The translations under genes were made by a program, and so were the position numbers. Positions 25,022 to 33,216 of a stretch of DNA of 64,000 bases are shown here, in pieces. Every line of letters starts with the position of its first letter. The stretch's first letter is position 1. Below the pieces are notes generated by a model. It saw only the letters and a program-made list of their open reading frames with translations. It did no database searches and was not told the origin of the DNA. Source of the stretch: Ramlibacter pinisoli (lineage in GTDB: Bacteria; Pseudomonadota; Gammaproteobacteria; Burkholderiales; Burkholderiaceae_C); the NCBI RefSeq assembly GCF_009758015.1, contig NZ_WSEL01000003.1, positions 620,001-684,000 on the forward strand, written 5' to 3'.

Positions 25022-25945
25022 TCAGGTGCCGCCGAACCGCCGCCGGCAGAGGTCGATCACCAGCTCGCGGAACCAGCGGTGCAGCGGATTGGTGTGCGAC
25101 CGGTCGTGCCACATCAGCACGATGTCGAACGGCGCCAACGCCACCGGGGGCTCGAAAGTCTCCAGCGCCAGCATGCCCAGGAACCGCTGCAACACGCGCT
25201 CGGGCAGCGTCGCGAGCAGGTCGGTCTGCTCGACGATGAACGGCACGCCCAGGAAGGTGGGCTTGGAGAGCATCACGCGGCGGGTGCGGCCGGCGCGTTG
25301 CAGCTGTGAGTCGAGCACGGCGTTGTACATGGTCGCCGCCCCCGGCTCCACGGTGACGTGGCCGGCCGCGCAGAACGCATCCAGGTCCATGGGTGCGGCC
25401 AGCAGCGGATGGCCGCGGCGCGCGACGCCCACCATGCGCTCGTGGAACAGCGGCCGCACCCGCAAGCTGCCGGGCGGATCGGGGAAGTACGAGATCGCCA
25501 CGTCGACTTCGCCACTGCTGAAGATCTCGCCGATGCGCCGCGGATTGGGCCCCACGATGCGCAGGATGACGTGCGGCGCCTGCACCGCCATCTCCTTGAC
25601 CAGCTCGGGAACCACCACGAAGTCGATGTAGTCGGTGACGATGAGGGTGATGGTGTCACGCGCCTGCGCCGGGTCGAACGCCGGGCGCATGTGCATCAGG
25701 CTATCGATCTGGCGAAGGGCCTCCTCGACGCGCGGCGCCAGGTCCTCGGCGCGGGCAGTGAGCACCAGGCCGGCGCCCCCCTTCACCAGCAGCGGGTCGT
25801 CGAACAGGGCGCGCAGCTTGGACAGCGCCAGGCTCATCGACGACTGGCTCATGTCCAGGCCGGCCGCGGCGCGTGAGACGTGCTTCTCGCGCAGCAGGGC
25901 ATCCAGGGCTACCAGCAGGTTGAGGTCCAGGTCGCGCAGGCGCAT
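25022..25945 (-). CDS. LysR-type transcriptional regulator
   Basis: A 307-residue LTTR. The N-terminal helix-turn-helix (LVALDALLREKHVSRAAAGL, then DMSQSSMSLALSKLR, residues 10-45) is followed by an effector-binding domain with LIVTDYIDFVV near 105 and DVAISYFPDP near 155. NodD/PcpR-like features (start RLRDLDLNLLVALDALL) point to regulators of aromatic catabolism. The ATG at 25945 was chosen as the family start. It is divergent from the cupin operon at 26092 and should regulate it, probably through the palindrome at 25961-25973. Confidence 0.92.
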   Translation of the reverse strand: MRLRDLDLNLLVALDALLREKHVSRAAAGLDMSQSSMSLALSKLRALFDDPLLVKGGAGLVLTARAEDLAPRVEEALRQIDSLMHMRPAFDPAQARDTITLIVTDYIDFVVVPELVKEMAVQAPHVILRIVGPNPRRIGEIFSSGEVDVAISYFPDPPGSLRVRPLFHERMVGVARRGHPLLAAPMDLDAFCAAGHVTVEPGAATMYNAVLDSQLQRAGRTRRVMLSKPTFLGVPFIVEQTDLLATLPERVLQRFLGMLALETFEPPVALAPFDIVLMWHDRSHTNPLHRWFRELVIDLCRRRFGGT

Positions 25946-25960
25946 GGGGATCGGAATCTG

Positions 25961-25973
25961 GATAGCGGCTATC
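25961..25973. promoter_or_regulatory. LysR-type operator, T-N11-A palindrome
   Basis: GATAGCGGCTATC is a perfect palindrome around a central G and fits the T-N11-A rule of LTTR sites. It lies 15 bases upstream of the LysR gene start and 118 bases upstream of the cupin gene, in the shared divergent control region. Confidence 0.6.
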
Positions 25974-26091
25974 GGCGCGGCGAATTGCCGCCGCGGCGTC
26001 GGGCGACTGTAATCCAGGCCAACCCAGGGTCCGCAGCCAGCGTGGCACCGGACTCCCGGACCAGCCCCCGTCCACAACGCAGCGAGACACC

Positions 26092-26664
26092 ATGCAACCC
26101 AAGATCCCCACGATCCGCGTCACCCGCGACGAGATGCGCCAGCGCGTCGCTCTCTTCAGCGAGATCCAGGGCTACGACGGCGGCCTGCCGGACAGCCGCC
26201 ATCCCAGCGCCACGCGCAAGCTTTACAACGTGATCGGCTTCCAGCCGCCGCAGCGCAGCGACGGCGCCGTCATCGTCTCGCCGGTGGGCGACCAGGCTGC
26301 CGAGCGTGCCCACATCAAGATCCGCGAAGGTTTCAACATGGGCTTCTGCGAGACCACGCCGGGCAAGGGCCCGATGATGCACAACCACGACACCAACGAG
26401 ACGTTCATGCCGATCACAGGCACCTGGCGCTGCTCGTGGGAAGTGGACGGCAAGGTGGAGCACTTCGACCTCGGCCCGCGCGACGTCATCTCCTTCCCGC
26501 CCGGCGTGCAGCGTCGCTTCGAGAACGTCACCTTCAATGAACCCGGCCAGTCCCATTGGCTGCTGTTCGTCATCGGCGGCGACGCGCCCGAGGCCGAGTT
26601 CTCGCCCGAGGCCCACGACAAGCTGATCGCCGAAGGCTTCATGACGCCCGACGGCAAGTACTGA
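26092..26664 (+). CDS. Cupin-domain protein
   Basis: A 190-residue single-domain cupin. Motif 1 is clear: G84, H97, H99, E103 and G110 in the MMHNHDTNETFMPITG region. Motif 2 has PPGVQRRFEN (136-145) in which Arg141 stands where the third metal ligand His is usually found, so metal binding may be altered. It is the first gene of a tightly spaced operon (7, 30 and 4 bases between genes) with a hydrolase, a Bug receptor and an MFS carrier. A role in turning over a small organic acid or aromatic compound is inferred. Confidence 0.82.
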   Translation: MQPKIPTIRVTRDEMRQRVALFSEIQGYDGGLPDSRHPSATRKLYNVIGFQPPQRSDGAVIVSPVGDQAAERAHIKIREGFNMGFCETTPGKGPMMHNHDTNETFMPITGTWRCSWEVDGKVEHFDLGPRDVISFPPGVQRRFENVTFNEPGQSHWLLFVIGGDAPEAEFSPEAHDKLIAEGFMTPDGKY

Positions 26665-26671
26665 GGCCGGC

Positions 26672-27457
26672 ATGCGCGAACTGATCGACCGGCTGGAGAG
26701 CCGGTACGCCTGGTCGTCGCTGGTCGTCGACGGCCATGCCTGGCGCTGGCTCGACACGGCCGGCACCGGCCCCGCCGTGGTGCTGCTGCCCGGCTCGGTG
26801 GGCGACGGCGCGATGTTCGTGCGCACGCTGCTGTCGCTCGGACAGCGGCTGCGCCTGATCGCCGTCACGTACCCCGCCGAAGCCGACCCGGTCAAGCTGG
26901 CCGACGGCCTGAAGTCGGTGATGGACCACCTGCACCTGCCGCCCTGCGTGGTGGTGGGTTCATCGTTCGCCGCCTACTGGGCGCAGTTCGTTGCGCTGCG
27001 GCACCCGTCCGCGGTGCGCAAGCTGGTCATCGGCAACGGCTTCGTCGACGCGGCCGACCTGGCCAGCAACCCGCTGTTCGACCCGGACTGGGTGGCACGC
27101 GTGGCGCCGGCGGACCTGCACGGCACCTGGCTCGGCCGCGTGCAACAGGCGCCGGTGGCGCCGCTCCAGCAACTGCAGTTGCAGATGCTGGCCGAGCGAC
27201 AGTCGCCCGACAACCTGCACGCGCGATTTGCCGGCGTGACGCAGGCGCAGGCCTGCCCCCCGCTGCCGCTGCGCGACGACGACATCGTGGTCCTCGACTG
27301 CGACGACGACCCCATCATCCCGGCGATCGCGCGCGACCGTCTGCGCAACCAGTACCCGCGGGCCCGCCACGCCCGCCTGGCCACCGGCGGGCACTACCCG
27401 CACGTGCTGAATCCCCAGCGCTACGAGGGCCTGCTGCTCGACGTGGCGTTCGCCTGA
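26672..27457 (+). CDS. Alpha/beta hydrolase of the cupin operon
   Basis: A 261-residue alpha/beta hydrolase without signal peptide. The nucleophile elbow is GSSFA with S98, an atypical GxSxA version seen in maspardin-like hydrolases; the acid is probably in LDCDDDPII and the His in TGGHYPHVL. It starts seven bases after the cupin gene, so the two enzymes likely act in one pathway on the compound brought in by the downstream transport genes. The substrate is not identifiable from sequence. Confidence 0.8.
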   Translation: MRELIDRLESRYAWSSLVVDGHAWRWLDTAGTGPAVVLLPGSVGDGAMFVRTLLSLGQRLRLIAVTYPAEADPVKLADGLKSVMDHLHLPPCVVVGSSFAAYWAQFVALRHPSAVRKLVIGNGFVDAADLASNPLFDPDWVARVAPADLHGTWLGRVQQAPVAPLQQLQLQMLAERQSPDNLHARFAGVTQAQACPPLPLRDDDIVVLDCDDDPIIPAIARDRLRNQYPRARHARLATGGHYPHVLNPQRYEGLLLDVAFA

Positions 27458-27487
27458 CCTCCCTGAAGAACAATCGGAGACTTCCAT

Positions 27488-28468
27488 ATGCCCCAGCCTT
27501 CCTTCACCCGCCGCACCGTCCTGGGTACCCTGGGTGCCGCCGCCCTGACCGCCAGCACCGCCGTGCGCGCCCAGGGCAAGTGGCCCGACAAGCCGATCAA
27601 GCTGGTGGTGCCGTTCGCCGCCGGCGTGTCGCCGGACGTTGTCTCGCGCATCCTGGCCGAGCCGCTGGGCCGCGCTCTCGGCCAGCCCCTGATCATCGAC
27701 AACCGCGCAGGGGCCGCCGGCATCATCGGCGCCGAAGTCGCGGCCCGCAGCCCCGGCGACGGCTACACGCTGTTCATGACGGTCAATTCCATCATGGGCA
27801 TCAACCCGGCCGTCTACACCAAGCTGCCGTACGACGTGCAGAAGGATTTCGCGCCCGTCACCCTGGTGGCGCGCGTGCCCTACGTGCTGATCACCGGCAT
27901 GAACCAGCCGGACACCACGCTCAAGGCCCTGCTCGCCCGAGCCAAGGCCAAGCCCGACTCGGTGGAGTATGGTTCGCTCGGCGTGGGCTCGGGCCCGCAC
28001 GTGGTGATGGAGATGATGAACAACATGGCGGGCATCAAGATGGTCCACGTGGCCTACAAGGGCTCGCCGGTGCAGGACGTCATCGCCGGCCAGGTGCCGC
28101 TGGCGTTCGATCCCGCGACCACCGCCATCCCCCTGGTCAAGGGAGGCAAGGCCCGCGCCCTGGCCATCACCAGCCCCAAGCGCAGCCCGGCGCTGCCCGA
28201 CGTGCCGACGGTGGCCGAGCTGCTGCCCGGCTACGACGGCGACGGCTGGCAGGGGTTCTATATGCCGGCAGGCACGCCCAAGGAGATCGTCGCGCGCATG
28301 AACACCGAGATCGTCAAGGTCCTGCGCCAGCCCGACGTGCAGAACAAGCTGATCGATCTGGGCCTGCAACCGGTGGGCAACAGCATCGACGATTTCTCGC
28401 GCATCTCGCGCGACGAGTACGACAAATGGGCCAGGATCGCCAAGGCCAACAACATCCGGGTGGAGTGA
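27488..28468 (+). CDS. Bug-family periplasmic solute receptor (TctC-type)
   Basis: A 326-residue Bug receptor. A twin-arginine-like signal (FTRRTVLGTLGAAALTAS) is followed by the family start KWPDKPIKLVVPFAAG, then VIDNRAGAAGIIGAE-like text (DNRAGAAGIIGAEVAARSPG) and GVGSGPHVVMEMM. Bug proteins bind carboxylates or aromatic acids and are greatly expanded in Burkholderiales. No TctA/TctB membrane genes are adjacent; an MFS carrier follows instead. GGAG is present before the ATG. It is part of the LysR-linked operon. Confidence 0.92.
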   Translation: MPQPSFTRRTVLGTLGAAALTASTAVRAQGKWPDKPIKLVVPFAAGVSPDVVSRILAEPLGRALGQPLIIDNRAGAAGIIGAEVAARSPGDGYTLFMTVNSIMGINPAVYTKLPYDVQKDFAPVTLVARVPYVLITGMNQPDTTLKALLARAKAKPDSVEYGSLGVGSGPHVVMEMMNNMAGIKMVHVAYKGSPVQDVIAGQVPLAFDPATTAIPLVKGGKARALAITSPKRSPALPDVPTVAELLPGYDGDGWQGFYMPAGTPKEIVARMNTEIVKVLRQPDVQNKLIDLGLQPVGNSIDDFSRISRDEYDKWARIAKANNIRVE

Positions 28469-28472
28469 CCGG

Positions 28473-29642
28473 GTGACGGTGGTGCGCGCCCCCTCCGCGG
28501 CGCAGGTCGCGGTGGTGGCGATGCTGCCGCCCCTCACGATGAACCTCGCAGTCGGCCTGCAGCCGGTCTTCAGCGATGGCAGCCGGCTGCCGCCGGCGCA
28601 GGCCGGCGCGCTCGTCGGCCTGTACGCGCTGGGGCTGGGCCTCGGCCAGTTCCTTGCTGGCAACGCCGCCGACCACTGGGGCCGCCGCCCCACCCTGCTC
28701 GCCGGGCTGGCGCTGGCCACCGTGGCAACGCTGCTGGGGACACTGGCCGATGCGGCGCCGCTGCTGCTGGCCAGCCGCCTGCTGGCCGGCCTGGGACTGG
28801 CGACCGCACTGGTCGTGCCGCGGGCCTGCCTGCGCGACGTTCACGCCGGCCAGTCGCTGCAGCGCGCGATGGCTGTGCTGTCGATGGTGTTCGCGCTGGC
28901 CCCGGCCATCACACCGCCGCTCGCCTGGGCGGCCACCGAGCTGTGGTCGTGGCGCGCCGCGCTGGGCCTGGGTGCCGCGCTGGTGACCATCGCGCTCGTG
29001 GCCTCCTGGCACGGTTTTCCCGAGACGCGGCCGCCCGGCACCCGGCCGCCCAGCCTGGCGGCCTGGGCGGCGCTGCAGCGACACGCCGGCGTGCGCCGGA
29101 CCGTGCTGGCCTTCGCCTGCGCCGCGGCACCTTTTTTCGTCATCGCGGCGCTGGGGCCGGCGGCACTGCAGTCCTCCGTGGGGTTCAGCCCCGGTGCGGC
29201 CGCCCTGCTGCTGGGGGGCACCTACCTGGGCTTCGCCATGGGCAGCCAGTGGGTGCGGCACCGGGCCGCCACCCCAGGTGCGCACCATGTCGCCCTGGGC
29301 ATCGGCCTGGTCGCGGCCGGTGCGCTGCTGCTGGCGGCCACGCTGGCCTGGCCGGCCACGGCGCTGTGGATCCTGGGGCTCACGCTCTATGCCATCGGGC
29401 ACGGCGTTGTCTTTCCGGCCTCGTTCTCGCTGGTGTTGCAGGACGTCCCCCACCAGGCCGGCATCGCGGCGGCCGCCATCGGGACGGTGCACATGGTGGC
29501 CGGCGCCTGCTCGGCCTGGATCGCCGGCGCGTTGCCGCTGGCGCCGCATCCGATGCTGGTGCTGGCGGTGGGCGCGACCGCCGGCGCCAGCGCGCTCGCC
29601 TGGTGGCGGATGCCGCGGCCGGCTGTCGCGCCGGCCCGTTGA
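28473..29642 (+). CDS. MFS transporter, Bcr/CflA-like
   Basis: A 389-residue carrier with 12 predicted transmembrane helices. The MFS signature between helices 2 and 3 reads GQFLAGNAADHWGRRPTLLA, and helix 4 begins SRLLAGLGLATALVVPRA, both like the Bcr/CflA drug-efflux group. The GTG start at 28473 lies four bases after the Bug receptor stop, so it is the last gene of the cupin operon. It may import or export the pathway compound; direction cannot be decided from sequence. Confidence 0.87.
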   Translation: MTVVRAPSAAQVAVVAMLPPLTMNLAVGLQPVFSDGSRLPPAQAGALVGLYALGLGLGQFLAGNAADHWGRRPTLLAGLALATVATLLGTLADAAPLLLASRLLAGLGLATALVVPRACLRDVHAGQSLQRAMAVLSMVFALAPAITPPLAWAATELWSWRAALGLGAALVTIALVASWHGFPETRPPGTRPPSLAAWAALQRHAGVRRTVLAFACAAAPFFVIAALGPAALQSSVGFSPGAAALLLGGTYLGFAMGSQWVRHRAATPGAHHVALGIGLVAAGALLLAATLAWPATALWILGLTLYAIGHGVVFPASFSLVLQDVPHQAGIAAAAIGTVHMVAGACSAWIAGALPLAPHPMLVLAVGATAGASALAWWRMPRPAVAPAR

Positions 29643-29756
29643 GTTCGGCGCGGCGGACCCAGCCGCCTGCTGCGGCCCCGGTCCGAAGGAGCCATCTCAG
29701 CACCCGCGCCCGCTGACACCGGCCCACACTTGGCCGGGCAACCAGGGAGCCTCCCC

Positions 29757-29894
29757 ATGAACATCACTGCCCAGATCGGCCCGGTGGCCGCGCTCGTGGC
29801 CGGCGTGCTGATCCTGATCATGCCGCGGCTGCTCAACTACATCGTCGCGATCTACCTGATCGTCATCGGCGCGGTGGGCCTGTTCGGGCGTTGA
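29757..29894 (+). CDS. DUF3096 small membrane protein
   Basis: A 45-residue protein, too short for many gene finders, consisting of two hydrophobic helices separated by PRLLNY. The text VAGVLILIMPRLLNYIVAIY is the hallmark of DUF3096, a tiny membrane protein family in proteobacteria. GGGAG lies before the ATG. It has its own position between the MFS gene and the nuclease gene. The function is unknown. Confidence 0.85.
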   Translation: MNITAQIGPVAALVAGVLILIMPRLLNYIVAIYLIVIGAVGLFGR

Positions 29895-30000
29895 CGGCCC
29901 GCAACGCGGGGCTCGACCCCGTCGCGCATTCGGCGCCGGCCCGGCAAGCCTGACGGGTCAGCCCATCCGCGCGCCGGTGGCGCTCCTACACTGGGCCGCC

Positions 30001-30894
30001 ATGCCCCGCCGTTCCAGCCGCCCTGCCCTCCATCCCTCGCGGCAGGTGCTCGCCCTGGCCGTCAGCCTGTGCGCGCTGGCGGCCCTGCTGCTGGCCATGT
30101 CGGTCTCGTTGCGGGGCGCGCGCAGCCCGGTGGTGGCGGCGCTCGCCAGCCAACTGACGACGCCCGCCTGGTCGGTGCTGCTGGTCGGCCTGGTGCTCGG
30201 CGTGGTGGGCTACGCGCTGCGTCCGCGCCAGCCCGGCGCGCCGCGCCGGGTCGAGCCCGAGTGGTATCCCAGGTCGACCGACTTCGTGCGCAGCAGCGTG
30301 ATGGTGGCGCCGACCGAGGCGGCACCCGAGCGCCGCGCACCCGCCACCCAGTGGAGCGCGCAGGTGTTCGACGACATCGAGTGGCGGCGCTTCGAGGCCC
30401 TGTGCGCCGAGCTGTTCGCGCAGGCCGGCTTCGAGGCCCGCACCCAGTCCCACGGCGCCGACGGCGGCGTCGACATCTGGCTGCATTCGCGCCACGCCGA
30501 GGGGCCGGCCATGGTCGTGCAATGCAAGCACTGGCACGGCAAGGCGGTCGGCGTGAAGGAAGTGCGCGAACTCCTGGGCGTGATGGCGTCGCACCGGCTG
30601 GCGCGCGGAACCTACGCCACGACCTCGACCTTCACGGCCGAGGCCTTGCGCTTCGCGCGCGAGAACCGCATCCACACGCTCGATGGCCAGGGCTTGCTGG
30701 CGCTCATCGGCCAGCGCACGCCGGCGCAGCAGCAGGCGCTGCTGGCGAGCGCCTACGAAGGCGAGTACTGGCGGCCCACCTGCGCCAGTTGCGGCCAGAA
30801 GATGGTGAGCCGGACAGCGCGCAAGGGCGACCGGGATTTCTGGGGCTGCGCCGACTTCCCGCGCTGCCGCGCCACGCTGCCGATGCGCGCCTGA
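30001..30894 (+). CDS. Membrane-anchored Mrr-like restriction endonuclease with zinc ribbon
   Basis: A 297-residue protein with two N-terminal transmembrane helices (about 16-35 and 56-73), an Mrr_cat nuclease domain and a C-terminal topoisomerase-type zinc finger. Catalytic residues of the PD-(D/E)xK fold are visible as D158 in GGVDIW and Q174-K176 in VVQCKHW. The zinc ligands are C261, C264, C283 and C289. Mrr-type enzymes cut modified DNA, yet the membrane-bound variant is widespread and its role is unclear. TACACT eight bases before the ATG may be a -10 box. Confidence 0.88.
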   Translation: MPRRSSRPALHPSRQVLALAVSLCALAALLLAMSVSLRGARSPVVAALASQLTTPAWSVLLVGLVLGVVGYALRPRQPGAPRRVEPEWYPRSTDFVRSSVMVAPTEAAPERRAPATQWSAQVFDDIEWRRFEALCAELFAQAGFEARTQSHGADGGVDIWLHSRHAEGPAMVVQCKHWHGKAVGVKEVRELLGVMASHRLARGTYATTSTFTAEALRFARENRIHTLDGQGLLALIGQRTPAQQQALLASAYEGEYWRPTCASCGQKMVSRTARKGDRDFWGCADFPRCRATLPMRA

Positions 30895-30956
30895 GGGCGA
30901 ACCCGCTGCGTGGGGCGCCCCGCCCGCACTAGGATGGGCCGGACCACCGCGCGCAC

Positions 30957-32417
30957 ATGCTCACCGACCTCGACGCCCACGCCCTCTCGACGCTCATCCA
31001 CTCGCGCCAGGTCTCCTGCCGCGAGGTGATGCAGGCCACGCTGGATCGCATCCACCGCGTCAACCCGGCGTTCAACGCCATCGTCAGCCTGGCGCCCGAC
31101 GACACGCTGCTGGCGCAGGCCGATGCGTGCGACGCCGACCTGGCCGCCGGCCGCAGCCGGGGCTGGCTGCACGGGATGCCGCAGGCCATCAAGGACATCG
31201 CGCAGGTCGCGGGCTTTCCGACCACCCAGGGCAGCCGCCTGCTGGCGCGCCACGTGCCGTCCAGCGACGGGGTACTGGCCGCGCGCATGAAGGCGGCCGG
31301 GTGCATCGTGGTCGGCCGCACCAACACGCCGGAGCTCGGCCTGGGCTCGCACACCTTCAACGAGCTGTTCGGGGCCACCCGCAACGCCTGGGACCCGGCG
31401 GTGTCGGCCGGCGGCAGCAGCGGCGGCGCCGCGGTGGCGCTGGCCCAGCGGCTGCTGCCGGTGGCCGACGGCTCCGACTTCATGGGCTCGCTGCGCAACC
31501 CGGCCGGCTGGAACCACGTGTTCGGCCTGCGCCCGACCCAGGGACGGGTGCCGCTGGTGCCCCGGCCCGACGTCTGGATCGACCAGCTCGGCACCGAAGG
31601 GCCGATGGGGCGCACGGTGGACGACGTGGCGCGGCTGCTCGCCGTGCAGGCCGGCCACGACCCGCGCTCGCCGCTGTCGCTGCAATCGACCTTCCGCTGG
31701 GAGCCACCGGCCGATCCGGCGGCGGCGCTGCGGGGCCTGCGGGTCGGCTGGCTGGGCGACCTGGACGGCTACCTCGCCACCGAGCCCGGCGTGCTCGAGG
31801 CCTGCCAGGAGGCGCTGGGCCATCTCGCGGGCGCCGGCGCCGCGGTGGACGCGGCGCCCTTCGGCACCGATCCGGCCCGGCTGTGGGACTGCTGGCTGGC
31901 CTGGCGGCGGGCACTGGTGGGGCCGCGCATCGACGCGCTGCTGCGCCTGCCGGATGCCCGCGACGCCATCAAGCCGGAGGCGCTGTGGGAGCACGAGGGA
32001 TCGCATGCCCTCCTGGCCGCCGACCTGCTGCGTGCCAGCCAGCAGCGCACCCGCTTCCACCACCATCTGCAGGGCCTGTTCGGGCGCTGGGACGTGCTGG
32101 CGCTGCCGGTGGCGCAGGTCTGGCCGTTCCCGGTCGAGCAGCGCTGGCCGCAGCGCATCGGTGGCCGCGCGATGGACACCTACCACCGCTGGATGGAATG
32201 CACGATCTACGCGACGCTGGCCGGCGTGCCGGCCATCAGCGTGCCGGCCGGCTTCCATCCGCAGCACGGCTGGCCCATGGGCATCCAGCTGCTGGCGCCG
32301 CACGGCGCCGATGCGTTCCTGCTGGGTGTGGCGGCGGGCTACGAGGCGGTGCGCAAGGACTTCCTGGCGATCCGGCCGCGGGACATTGCCCAGGGGGCCG
32401 CCCCTAGCCGCGGCTGA
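30957..32417 (+). CDS. Amidase (amidase signature family)
   Basis: A 486-residue amidase-signature enzyme that hydrolyses amide bonds of small molecules. The Ser-cisSer-Lys triad is intact: K79 in QAIKDIAQ, S155 in GGSSGG (152-157) and S178 in DGSDFMGS. The subfamily resembles the AtzF/GatA-like amidases annotated simply as amidase; the substrate is unknown. It has no signal peptide. TAGGAT at 30930-30935 is a plausible -10 box giving a short leader. Its 3' end overlaps the convergent hydrolase by 14 bases. Confidence 0.9.
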   Translation: MLTDLDAHALSTLIHSRQVSCREVMQATLDRIHRVNPAFNAIVSLAPDDTLLAQADACDADLAAGRSRGWLHGMPQAIKDIAQVAGFPTTQGSRLLARHVPSSDGVLAARMKAAGCIVVGRTNTPELGLGSHTFNELFGATRNAWDPAVSAGGSSGGAAVALAQRLLPVADGSDFMGSLRNPAGWNHVFGLRPTQGRVPLVPRPDVWIDQLGTEGPMGRTVDDVARLLAVQAGHDPRSPLSLQSTFRWEPPADPAAALRGLRVGWLGDLDGYLATEPGVLEACQEALGHLAGAGAAVDAAPFGTDPARLWDCWLAWRRALVGPRIDALLRLPDARDAIKPEALWEHEGSHALLAADLLRASQQRTRFHHHLQGLFGRWDVLALPVAQVWPFPVEQRWPQRIGGRAMDTYHRWMECTIYATLAGVPAISVPAGFHPQHGWPMGIQLLAPHGADAFLLGVAAGYEAVRKDFLAIRPRDIAQGAAPSRG

Positions 32418-33201
32418 GGCCGTCGAGGAAACGTTCGATCTCGGCGTTGACCGGCTGCGGGTGCGACACCGGCGCCATGTGGCCGAGCTCGGGCAACTCG
32501 ATGGTGCGCACGTCGGGCAACAGGCCCTGCAGGGCGCGCACCACCGCGTGGGCCGAGGCCGGCGAGCGGTTGCCGGTGAGCAGCAGCACCGGGATATGCA
32601 GGGCGCGCAGCGCGTCGGGCGACACCGGGTCGGTGACCAGCGCGTGGGCCCAGCGGCGCACGTTGGCGATCGACGCCGCCATGGGCGCACGTCGCTCGGC
32701 CGGCAGGCGGTCCCAGTTGCCGGCGCCCATCCAGTAGTCGATGAAGGCGCGGCCGGCGCCGTCCTGGTCGCCGCGCGCCAGGCAGTCGGCCGCCTGCGCC
32801 ACCGCGGCCTTGATGCCCTCGGTGCCGTTGGGCGCGGGATGGAGCCGGTCGACCAGGGCGAACAGCGTCGGCTCGTACAGCACCAGGCTGGCGTAGCGCT
32901 CCGGGTGCTGCAGCGCGGCGCACAGCGCCACGGCACCACCGTACGAGTGGCCGACCAGGTGGATCGGCGGCGCGCCGGCCAGGATCGGTTCGGCGAACGC
33001 GACCTCGTCGGCCAGCGTGATCTCGGTGGGCGACGGCCAGTCGGGCGACTTGCCCGAGCCGTAGGAATCGATCGCGACGACGCGGTAGCGGCCGGCCAGC
33101 AGGTCCATCAGGGACCGCCACTGGCCGCCGTGGCTGGCGTTGGAATGGAAGCAGGCGACGGTGGGGCCGCTGCCGGCTTCACGGAAAGCCGCCTGCGCCA
33201 T
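32404..33201 (-). CDS. Alpha/beta hydrolase
   Basis: A 265-residue cytoplasmic alpha/beta hydrolase. The oxyanion region is FHSNASHGGQW (18-28), the nucleophile S86 is in LVGHSYGGA and the His is in ELGHMAP near the C-terminus. The position usually holding the catalytic Asp after strand 6 reads LLLTGNRSP, with Asn where Asp is typical, so the acid may come from another strand. It is 15 bases downstream of the aminotransferase gene and likely cotranscribed with it. Confidence 0.84.
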   Translation of the reverse strand: MAQAAFREAGSGPTVACFHSNASHGGQWRSLMDLLAGRYRVVAIDSYGSGKSPDWPSPTEITLADEVAFAEPILAGAPPIHLVGHSYGGAVALCAALQHPERYASLVLYEPTLFALVDRLHPAPNGTEGIKAAVAQAADCLARGDQDGAGRAFIDYWMGAGNWDRLPAERRAPMAASIANVRRWAHALVTDPVSPDALRALHIPVLLLTGNRSPASAHAVVRALQGLLPDVRTIELPELGHMAPVSHPQPVNAEIERFLDGLSRG

Positions 33202-33216
33202 GGGAACGCCCTGCGT

